A stretch of 21,871 nucleotides of DNA from Campylobacteraceae bacterium (GTDB lineage: Bacteria > Campylobacterota > Campylobacteria > Campylobacterales > Sulfurovaceae): positions 1 to 21,871 of the forward strand of contig JALWNF010000062.1 of NCBI GenBank assembly GCA_026995985.1, written 5' to 3'. A model generated the notes under the pieces. It had not been told where the DNA came from. It made no database searches and saw only the letters and a program-made list of their open reading frames with translations. Position numbers and translations under genes: made by a program. Positions within the stretch are counted from its first letter, which is position 1; every line of letters starts with the position of its first letter. Of this stretch, positions 15,815 through 21,871 are shown one piece after another.

Positions 15815-18448
15815 TTATTTAAACCCCTTAAGCTCTCCCTCAACCTTAGCCAACTTCTCATTAGCCTCCTCTAAAGCCTTTCTATTTGTATCAATAACAT
15901 GCTCTGGAGCATTGGCTACAAACTTCTCATTGTTTAACATACCACTTAGTTTAGCTATCTCTTTTTCAAGCTTCTCTTTTTGCTTTGTAAGTTTCCCAAT
16001 AATAGCAGACATATCAATATCATCAGTAGATATGAACGTCTCTAAGTTATCTGAAACATCAGTTACACAGTTTGCTATCTTCTCATCTACAAAGCTTATC
16101 TCCTCTACCTTTCCAAGCTTCTCAATAAATGGCTTCATCAACTCTAAATCTGAACCACTTGGAAGTTTAACAGAGGCTTTCTCTATCTTTTGGTTTGCTT
16201 TGTCAACAAGTGTCTTACAGCGACGCACAGAGACAATCGCCTCCATAATAAGCTCAAACTGCTTAATTACCTCATCATCTACCTCTCCTACTGTAGGATA
16301 GCTCTTAACCATAATAGACTCAGCACCCTCTTCTAAACTCTCACTACTTAATCTCATATAGAGGTTTTCAGTAATAAATGGCATAAATGGGTGAAGTAGC
16401 TTCATAGACTCTTTAAAGATACTTCCAAGCTCTGCTACACTCTCTTTAGAGGCTTTACTTAGCTCAATTCCCCAATCACAGAACTCACCCCACAAGAAAC
16501 GGTAGAGTACAGTTGCAGCGTCATTGAAACGGTATACATCTATAAACTCTCTTGTCTCCTTAACAGCCATATTAAACCGTGCCAACATATAACGACCAAG
16601 AGGGGTTTTAATGTTTGCAGGGTCTAAGTCATCAAAGTGCTTCTGGTTTAACTGTAAAAAGTTTGTTGCATTAAAGAGCTTATTTGTAAAGTTACGGCTC
16701 TGCTCTAGCTTCTCAACACTAAGTTTAATATCACGCCCCTGAACAGCCAACACAGCTAAAGTAAAACGTAGAGCATCAGCAGAGTATTTTTCAATAGTCT
16801 CTAAAGGGTCAATAACATTCCCTTTAGATTTACTCATCTTCTCACCCTTCTCATCTTTTACTAATGCGTGTAGATAGATATCTTTAAATGGTAACTCACC
16901 TGTAATATTCTCACCCATCATTAACATTCTAGCTACCCAGAAGAAGAGAATGTCAAATCCAGTAATAAGTAAATTGTTTGGATAGAAGTTCTTCATATCA
17001 TCTTCATTCCAAAGTGTGCCTTTTCCAAACTCTCCATTTCCCCAACCAAGTGTAGAGAATGGCCAAAGACCAGAGCTAAACCAAGTATCTAACACATCAG
17101 GGTCTTGATAGATATTTTCAGAGTTACACTTCTTGCAACAGCTAGGAGCATCACCCTCTTCTACCCACTCATGACCACAATCTCCACAGTAGAAAACAGG
17201 AATCTGATGACCCCACCACAACTGACGAGAGATACACCAATCTCTTAGCTCACTCATCCACGCATTATAACTATTAATCCAATGGCTAGGGAAGAATTTA
17301 GCCTCTCCACTGTTTACCTTTTCAATCGCTTTTTGTGCAAACTCTTTTTTAACAAACCACTGTTTAGAGATATACGGTTCTACAATATTGTTACATCTAT
17401 AGCAGTGACCCACTTGATGAGGGTGTTCCTCTATTTTAGCTATAAAGCCTTCATCTTCAAGTTTCTTAACAATAATATCTCTAGCCTCTAGCCTCTCTAA
17501 ACCTTGAAACTCTCCACAATGCTCATTTAAAATCCCTTTCTCATCAAAGATAGTTATAAACTCTAAATCGTGTCGTTTTCCAACTTCGTAGTCGTTGGTA
17601 TCGTGAGCTGGAGTAACCTTTACAAAACCTGTTCCAAACTCCATATCTACATGCTCATCGGCAATAATCTCTATCTCACGCTCAATAAGTGGCAACTTAA
17701 CCTTTTTACCAATAAGGTGATTGTGTCTCTCATCATCTGGGTGAACCATTACAGCTGTATCTCCAAAGTAGGTCTCTGGTCGTGTGGTTGCTACTGTAAT
17801 CTCACCAGAGCCATTACTCAATGGGTAGTTAATATGATATAGCTTTCCTAGATGCTCCTCATGCTCAACTTCAATATCACTCAATGCACCATCATGAGTA
17901 CACCAATTAATCATATAGTTACCACGAACTATATAACCGTTGTCATACATCTGCTTAAATGCTTTTTTTACAGAGTTAGCTAACCCCTCATCCATTGTAA
18001 AACGCTCACGACTCCATGCTGGGCTAACCCCTAGTTTTCTAAGTTGTGAAGTAATGGCATCTTGAGAGTTCTCTTTTTGTTGCCAAGCACGTTCTAAAAA
18101 GGCTTCACGTCCTATCTCCTCTTTGGTAGTTCCCTCTGCTAAGAGCTGTTTTTCGACCACATTTTGAGTAGCAATCCCTGCGTGGTCAACCCCTGGTTGC
18201 CAAAGTGTTTTATAGCCGTCCATTCTTTTGTAGCGTACAATAATATCTTGAAGAGTAAATGTCAAAGAGTGACCAATATGTAATCGCCCTGTTACATTTG
18301 GTGGAGGCATCATAATAGTAAAGTGCTTATTTGGTTTTTGAATCGATTTATTTCCATCTATCTCAAAGTAGCCTCTCTCTTCCCAAAGCTTATAGTAACG
18401 CTCTTCTATCTCTTTTGGGGTATATACATTCTTTTTGGTTTCGCTCAT
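15815..18448 (-). CDS. valS: Valyl-tRNA synthetase
   Basis: Class I enzyme that charges tRNA-Val, with a domain that removes mischarged threonine. The 877 residues are of normal length. PPPNVTGRLHIGHSLTF carries the HIGH motif at 57-60 and GEKMSKSKGNV carries KMSKS at 537-541. The editing domain contains ATTRPETYFGDTAV and the GTGFVKVTPAHD block. Paired cysteines in HCYRCNN and in the CGDC...CCKKC stretch suggest bound zinc. DVLDTWFSSGLWP is diagnostic. The last 65 residues form the C-terminal coiled-coil arm (TKQKEKLEKEIAKLSGML). Transcription looks monocistronic, with a promoter at 18489-18494 and a terminator at 15771-15806. The ATG has only a weak GGAA upstream. Confidence 0.97.
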   Translation of the reverse strand: MSETKKNVYTPKEIEERYYKLWEERGYFEIDGNKSIQKPNKHFTIMMPPPNVTGRLHIGHSLTFTLQDIIVRYKRMDGYKTLWQPGVDHAGIATQNVVEKQLLAEGTTKEEIGREAFLERAWQQKENSQDAITSQLRKLGVSPAWSRERFTMDEGLANSVKKAFKQMYDNGYIVRGNYMINWCTHDGALSDIEVEHEEHLGKLYHINYPLSNGSGEITVATTRPETYFGDTAVMVHPDDERHNHLIGKKVKLPLIEREIEIIADEHVDMEFGTGFVKVTPAHDTNDYEVGKRHDLEFITIFDEKGILNEHCGEFQGLERLEARDIIVKKLEDEGFIAKIEEHPHQVGHCYRCNNIVEPYISKQWFVKKEFAQKAIEKVNSGEAKFFPSHWINSYNAWMSELRDWCISRQLWWGHQIPVFYCGDCGHEWVEEGDAPSCCKKCNSENIYQDPDVLDTWFSSGLWPFSTLGWGNGEFGKGTLWNEDDMKNFYPNNLLITGFDILFFWVARMLMMGENITGELPFKDIYLHALVKDEKGEKMSKSKGNVIDPLETIEKYSADALRFTLAVLAVQGRDIKLSVEKLEQSRNFTNKLFNATNFLQLNQKHFDDLDPANIKTPLGRYMLARFNMAVKETREFIDVYRFNDAATVLYRFLWGEFCDWGIELSKASKESVAELGSIFKESMKLLHPFMPFITENLYMRLSSESLEEGAESIMVKSYPTVGEVDDEVIKQFELIMEAIVSVRRCKTLVDKANQKIEKASVKLPSGSDLELMKPFIEKLGKVEEISFVDEKIANCVTDVSDNLETFISTDDIDMSAIIGKLTKQKEKLEKEIAKLSGMLNNEKFVANAPEHVIDTNRKALEEANEKLAKVEGELKGFK

Positions 18449-18488
18449 ATGTTATTTCCATTAATTATAGTGATTTTTTATTACCGCG

Positions 18489-18494
18489 ATTATA
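18489..18494 (-). promoter_or_regulatory. valS: Candidate -10 box for valS
   Basis: Read leftward this is TATAAT in CGGCTATAATCGCGG, about 40 bases before the ATG. A second TATAAT (18464-18469) is too close to the start codon to serve. Upstream is AT-rich with no clear -35 box. Confidence 0.5.
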
Positions 18495-18620
18495 GCCGAA
18501 ATGTGCTTTTAGGGTGTTTTAAAATTAATCAGACTATTTTAATCTTAATTAACTTTTTTACACATAATAGACTTTACCATATATTTTTTTTATATAAAAC
18601 TTTATTATAAGAAAAATTTC

Positions 18621-18629
18621 TGATAAAAT
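18621..18629 (+). promoter_or_regulatory. Candidate extended -10 promoter of the carbonic anhydrase gene
   Basis: TGATAAAAT is an extended -10 element 31 bases before the ATG, with T-rich blocks upstream. It differs by one base from the rplI promoter box. The nearer TATAAT at 18641 would start RNA inside the ribosome-binding site, so I prefer this one. Confidence 0.45.
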
Positions 18630-18660
18630 TAATTTAACATTATAATATCAAGGAGTATTA

Positions 18661-19455
18661 ATGAGAAAAATCACAACTTTAACAAACATAGCTTTAGCGT
18701 CTATCTTGCTTACAGCTTGTGCAGAGCAACCAACGGTAAAAGAAGAGGCAACTACAAATACTAAACACGCTACTACTCATCATAAACACTGGGGGTACTC
18801 AGGAGATGTAGCACCTGAGCATTGGGGTAGTCTAGATAATAAATTCCATATGTGTTCAGAAGGGAAAGAGCAATCACCAATTGATGTTGTAGCTACTAAA
18901 GATGTAGAGTTAGCTCCTCTTAGCATTAACTACCCACAAGGCTCAAAGAGTATTATTAATAATGGACATACAGTTCAAGTAAATATTAAAGGTGGAGATA
19001 CACTAACTATTAATGGTGAAGCGTATGAGTTAAAGCAGTTTCACTTCCATACACCAAGTGAAAATCATATAAATGGAAAGTCATTCCCACTAGAGGCACA
19101 CTTTGTTCATGCTACAAAAGATGGAAAATTGGCAGTAATTGCTGTGATGTTTAAAGAGGGAACAGAAAACCCAACACTAAACAAAATTATTAAGAGTTTT
19201 CCATTAGAGAAAAATAAAGAGGCAAAATTGGAGTTTGACAAAGACTATTTAGATGTTGTTATGCCTCCAAAGAGAGACTACTACCACTTTATGGGCTCAC
19301 TAACTACTCCACCATGTAGTGAGCAGGTTAATTGGTTTGTACTTAAACAACCACAAACAGCATCAAAAGAGCAGATTGCAGCTATGCACAAAGAGATAGG
19401 TATGAATAATAACCGTCCTGTTCAAGCTACTAATGGTAGAGTTATAGAACAATAA
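18661..19455 (+). CDS. Alpha-type carbonic anhydrase, predicted lipoprotein
   Basis: Zinc enzyme interconverting CO2 and bicarbonate, here predicted to be tethered in the periplasm. The signal peptide ends in the lipobox LLTAC with Cys20 as the lipid site. A His-rich spacer (about 36-43) follows. The alpha-class fold is shown by HWGYSG, EQSPIDV, the zinc ligands His128 and His130 in QFHFHTPSEN and His147 in EAHFVH, and SLTTPPCSEQVNWFV with the Thr of the active-site network. Cys65 and Cys219 match the conserved disulfide of periplasmic alpha enzymes. The length of 264 is normal. AAGGAG (18650-18655) lies five bases before the ATG. It diverges from valS and stands alone. A role in CO2 supply for carbon fixation or in pH balance is inference. 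A small palindrome AAAAGAATTCTTTT follows the stop. Confidence 0.94.
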   Translation: MRKITTLTNIALASILLTACAEQPTVKEEATTNTKHATTHHKHWGYSGDVAPEHWGSLDNKFHMCSEGKEQSPIDVVATKDVELAPLSINYPQGSKSIINNGHTVQVNIKGGDTLTINGEAYELKQFHFHTPSENHINGKSFPLEAHFVHATKDGKLAVIAVMFKEGTENPTLNKIIKSFPLEKNKEAKLEFDKDYLDVVMPPKRDYYHFMGSLTTPPCSEQVNWFVLKQPQTASKEQIAAMHKEIGMNNNRPVQATNGRVIEQ

Positions 19456-19473
19456 TAAAAGAATTCTTTTCAT

Positions 19474-19628
19474 ATTCCCAATATCCGAGAGTGTGAAAGA
19501 ATCTAGGAAACAGAGGCTTTAGCCCCAAATAAAATCAAGTTTTGAGAAAAAATAGCTATTTTTAGGCTATTTTAGCTCTCATTTGGCGTGGCTAAAGCCG
19601 ACAATTCCTAGTTGGGAATGCATATTGG
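19474..19628. repeat. Palindromic intergenic repeat, copy 2
   Basis: This large nested palindrome lies between the converging carbonic anhydrase and rpiB genes. Paired arms, from outside in: ATTCCCAA/TTGGGAAT (19474-19481/19612-19619), CTAGGAA/TTCCTAG (19503-19509/19605-19611), GGCTTTAGCC/GGCTAAAGCC (19515-19524/19590-19599) and CAAAT/ATTTG (19526-19530/19581-19585). At the tip is a 16-base perfect palindrome (19548-19563). It shares GTGTGAAAGAA, CAGAGG and TTGGGAATGCAT-type motifs with the element at 392-598. It has no coding potential. It could stop transcription in both directions, or be a mobile miniature repeat, or both. Confidence 0.7.
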
Positions 19629-19637
19629 AATTTATAT

Positions 19638-20090
19638 TTATTCTAAATTTGCTCCTAAAGAGCAACCCTCTATCTTAGCTATACGGTTAACATGTCGTCC
19701 ACCCTCAAACTCAGTATTACAAAAAGCCTCTATCATACTCTCTACTACACCTTTTCCAACAACACGCTCACCAAAACATAAAATATTTGCATCGTTATGA
19801 GCTCTAGTAGCACTAGCTGTATAGGCATCGTGACAAAGTGCAGCACGAATACCTTTTACTTTGTTGGCAGCTATAGAGATGCCTATGCCTGTACCACATA
19901 TTAAGATACCAAAACTACCCTTATCTGCTACTACAGCTTCGGCACACTTTTTAGCAAAATCAGGGTAGTCAACTCTGTCAGCATTATCTGGACCCAAATC
20001 AATAATCTCATGCCCCAACTCTCTTACGCAATTTTTTGTAAACTCTTTTAAGGCATACCCTGCATGGTCAGTTGCTATATAAAATCTCAT
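19638..20090 (-). CDS. rpiB: Ribose-5-phosphate isomerase B
   Basis: Cytoplasmic enzyme interconverting ribose-5-phosphate and ribulose-5-phosphate in the pentose phosphate pathway and, in autotrophs, near the Calvin cycle. The 150 residues and motifs are those of the RpiB/LacAB family: YIATDHAGYALK at the N-terminus, VDYPDFA (about 40-46), the catalytic-cysteine loop GILICGTGIGISIAANK with Cys65, and CHDAYTASATRAHNDANILC. LacA/LacB are related but occur in lactose clusters, and nothing of that kind is near. It is the last gene of folD-lepB-rpiB, nine bases after lepB. Read leftward, the ATG follows AAGGAG, which overlaps the lepB stop region. Confidence 0.94.
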   Translation of the reverse strand: MRFYIATDHAGYALKEFTKNCVRELGHEIIDLGPDNADRVDYPDFAKKCAEAVVADKGSFGILICGTGIGISIAANKVKGIRAALCHDAYTASATRAHNDANILCFGERVVGKGVVESMIEAFCNTEFEGGRHVNRIAKIEGCSLGANLE

Positions 20091-20099
20091 CTTGACTCC

Positions 20100-20957
20100 T
20101 TAATATCTTGGCTCTTTATACTGTAAATCATCTACAAAAGTACCTACTCTATCCCAACGTACACTCTTTGTTTTATTGTCCCAAGAGAAGTAGATAAACC
20201 AAGGTTTTCCAATAATATTTTTATAAGGAACAGAACCCCAAAAACGGCTATCTGCTGAGTTATCTCGATTGTCTCCAACCATATAGTAGTGACCCTCTTC
20301 AACTTTTTTATAAAAGGCATTCATTGGGTGACCTGTTGGACTACGATAGAGAACATCTCCTAACTCTTCAACATATATAGGCGACATACTTATTTTATAA
20401 CGTGGGACAAGCCCTTCATATATTGTAAGTAAAGATGAAAAAGCATCGCTTCTCTCAGGAGCATATTGAATTCCAGGATATCTATCTATATATGGATTAT
20501 CTACCCATAATTTATCCCTAAAGTGTTTTATCTTCTCTGGTTTATAGTTCTTTTTAATATACTCATCACCCTCTGCAAAGTGAATATAGAGGTGTTTGTC
20601 TTGGTAGACTATCTCGTCACCACCTGTTGCTACACACCGTTTTACATAGTGAGTCTTATTATCCCCAGGGTAGAGGAAAATAACAATATCTCCTCGCTTT
20701 GGTTTTGCTCCTTCTATTAGGTGACCATTACCATTAAAGTCTGGAACTAATCTTATATTAAACCAAGGAATTACAGGAAGAGGGATACCATAAGAGAACT
20801 TTTTAGCAAAAAGAAAATCTCCTACCTGTAACGTTCTCTTCATAGAACCAGAGGGAATAACAAATGACTGAATTACAAAAAAGATAAGGAAGAGGACAAT
20901 AACAACAGTCCCTGTCCAAGAGTTACTAAAACGGTGTAGTTTACGTAAAAATTCCAT
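20100..20957 (-). CDS. lepB: Signal peptidase I
   Basis: Inner-membrane serine protease that removes signal peptides from exported proteins. Of 285 residues, one membrane segment at about 17-33 leads straight into the catalytic block VIPSGSMKRTL, with the nucleophile at Ser38. The general base is Lys106 in HYVKRCVATGGD. The box GDNRDNSADSRFWGSVP near 225-241 completes the family pattern. Only one membrane segment is present, unlike the two of E. coli. The middle part (about 120-200) carries an insert with a Tyr/Pro-rich run that I cannot assign. The ATG shares one base with the folD stop (TAATG), and rpiB follows within nine bases. Confidence 0.95.
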   Translation of the reverse strand: MEFLRKLHRFSNSWTGTVVIVLFLIFFVIQSFVIPSGSMKRTLQVGDFLFAKKFSYGIPLPVIPWFNIRLVPDFNGNGHLIEGAKPKRGDIVIFLYPGDNKTHYVKRCVATGGDEIVYQDKHLYIHFAEGDEYIKKNYKPEKIKHFRDKLWVDNPYIDRYPGIQYAPERSDAFSSLLTIYEGLVPRYKISMSPIYVEELGDVLYRSPTGHPMNAFYKKVEEGHYYMVGDNRDNSADSRFWGSVPYKNIIGKPWFIYFSWDNKTKSVRWDRVGTFVDDLQYKEPRY

Positions 20958-21820
20958 TAATTATCCCCTTTTATTTGTGAAAATTGTTGAGCCGATTTAA
21001 GAGTATTTTGAAGAAGCATCGCAATAGTCATAGGACCAACCCCCCCTGGAACAGGAGTAATATAGGAGCATTTAGGAGCTACAGCTTCAAAGTCTACATC
21101 TCCAACTAAACGACCATCATCTAAACGGTTAATTCCAATATCTATAACAATGGCTCCCTCTTTTACCATATCTTCCTTAATAAGATTTGGTACACCAACA
21201 CCCACAATAACTATATCTGCTTTTGAGGTATGAGCTTTTAAATCTTTAGTATAGATATGTGTTATAGTTACTGTTGCATTTTTATTAAGAAGTAGTGCTG
21301 CCATTGGTTTACCGACAATATTACTAGCACCTACAACAACTACATCTTGCCCCTCTAACTCAATATTATACTCTTCAAACATCTTCATAACTCCAAGAGG
21401 AGTACAAGCAACAAAGCTCTCTAAGTTAGAGACCATACGCCCAACATTGTAAGCATGAAATCCGTCTACATCTTTTTTAGGGTCGATTACTTCTAAAATT
21501 CTATTTGTGTCTATCTGTGGGGGGAGAGGTAGTTGAACTAAAATACCATGAATATGAGGATTATTATTCATCATAGTAATAATCTCAATAATCTCATCTT
21601 GAGTAATAGTCTGGGGCATCTTATGGGCAATAGAGTAGAAACCTACATTTTTACACGCCTTCTCTTTCATATTGACATAGGCATGACTTGCAGGGTCATT
21701 ACCTACAATTATAACAGCTAACCCAGGGACTATCCCATTCTCTCTTTTTAAAACTTCTACTTCAGATTTAACATAATCTTGAACTTTTTTAGATAATGAT
21801 TTTCCATCAATAAGTTGCAT
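20957..21820 (-). CDS. folD: Bifunctional methylenetetrahydrofolate dehydrogenase / cyclohydrolase
   Basis: Cytoplasmic enzyme of one-carbon metabolism that turns 5,10-methylene-THF into 10-formyl-THF in two steps, with NADP. The 287 residues are normal. The substrate block is GNDPASHAYVNMKEKACKNV with the catalytic Lys at about 56. HGILVQLPLP, DPKKDVDGFH and CTPLGVMKM follow. The NADP-binding loop is VVVGASNIVGKPMA (about 160-173), and PVPGGVGPMTIAMLL closes the chain. It is the first gene of folD-lepB-rpiB. The ATG at 21818-21820 has only a weak AAAGTGA upstream. Its candidate promoter is framed by an inverted repeat (21838-21862). Confidence 0.97.
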   Translation of the reverse strand: MQLIDGKSLSKKVQDYVKSEVEVLKRENGIVPGLAVIIVGNDPASHAYVNMKEKACKNVGFYSIAHKMPQTITQDEIIEIITMMNNNPHIHGILVQLPLPPQIDTNRILEVIDPKKDVDGFHAYNVGRMVSNLESFVACTPLGVMKMFEEYNIELEGQDVVVVGASNIVGKPMAALLLNKNATVTITHIYTKDLKAHTSKADIVIVGVGVPNLIKEDMVKEGAIVIDIGINRLDDGRLVGDVDFEAVAPKCSYITPVPGGVGPMTIAMLLQNTLKSAQQFSQIKGDN

Positions 21821-21837
21821 ATTTTCACTTTAAGCTA

Positions 21838-21862
21838 ATTTTTCGGTATTATATCGAAAAAT
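21838..21862 (-). promoter_or_regulatory. folD: folD-lepB-rpiB promoter inside an inverted repeat
   Basis: A perfect TATAAT (read leftward, 21848-21853) lies about 27 bases before the folD ATG. It sits in the nine-base centre of an exact 8-base inverted repeat, ATTTTTCG (21838-21845) and CGAAAAAT (21855-21862). The symmetry around the -10 box suggests an operator. A hairpin ending the gene beyond the window edge is the other reading. Confidence 0.45.
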
Positions 21863-21871
21863 CTATTTTAG

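Noticed and set aside
15912..16301. 129-residue open frame (+) opposite valS
   Set aside because: Antisense shadow of the ValS C-terminal arm; Ser/Phe-rich low-complexity reading with no start signal.
18323..18610. 95-residue hydrophobic open frame (+) over the valS start and promoter
   Set aside because: It covers the valS N-terminus and promoter antisense; the hydrophobic look comes from AT-rich DNA and there is no ribosome-binding site.
18641..18646. TATAAT just before the carbonic anhydrase gene as its -10 box
   Set aside because: Transcription would start within the ribosome-binding site; the extended -10 at 18621-18629 is better placed.

Overview
This is an AT-rich, densely packed chromosomal segment from a member of the Campylobacterota (Epsilonproteobacteria). 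The gene sets rplI-hslV-hslU and prenyl synthase-hemA-proS-fxsA-...-hemC have the order I know from that group, and HslV carries the N-terminal form typical of it. A sulfur- or hydrogen-oxidising marine relative (Sulfurovum/Sulfurimonas type) is my best guess. That is inference from gene style, not a database match.

Layout. (1) 1-643: the 3' part of a thymidylate kinase gene (+), then a palindromic intergenic repeat. (2) 644-3012: the leftward operon rplI-hslV-hslU (ribosomal protein L9 and the HslVU protease) with its promoter and probable terminator. (3) 3070-5061: a rightward membrane-anchored PAS-GGDEF-EAL cyclic-di-GMP protein. (4) 5038-11942: a leftward seven-gene run (polyprenyl diphosphate synthase, hemA, proS, fxsA, a periplasmic Dsb-type protein, hemC, a BatD-like protein) joined by 1-base or longer overlaps, with its own candidate promoter. 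It combines quinone side-chain synthesis, two steps of the C5 haem pathway, prolyl-tRNA charging and envelope proteins. (5) 11982-15061: a leftward pair, an HD-domain phosphohydrolase and a membrane protein with a broken kinase-like N-lobe. (6) 15144-15680: a small exported coiled-coil protein. (7) 15771-18494: valS with promoter and a clear intrinsic terminator. (8) 18621-19455: an alpha-type carbonic anhydrase lipoprotein (+). (9) 19474-19628: a second palindromic repeat related to the first, again between converging genes. (10) 19638-21862: the leftward operon folD-lepB-rpiB with a promoter framed by an inverted repeat.

Most of the window is housekeeping. The less ordinary points are: the kinase-like membrane protein, whose predicted periplasmic linker carries nine Campylobacter-type N-glycosylation sequons; a prolyl-tRNA synthetase in which the usual editing insertion is replaced by a four-cysteine knuckle; and two related palindromic elements placed between convergent genes. 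I see no tRNA, rRNA, CRISPR array, insertion sequence or prophage. Every stretch without a gene is shorter than 300 bases.
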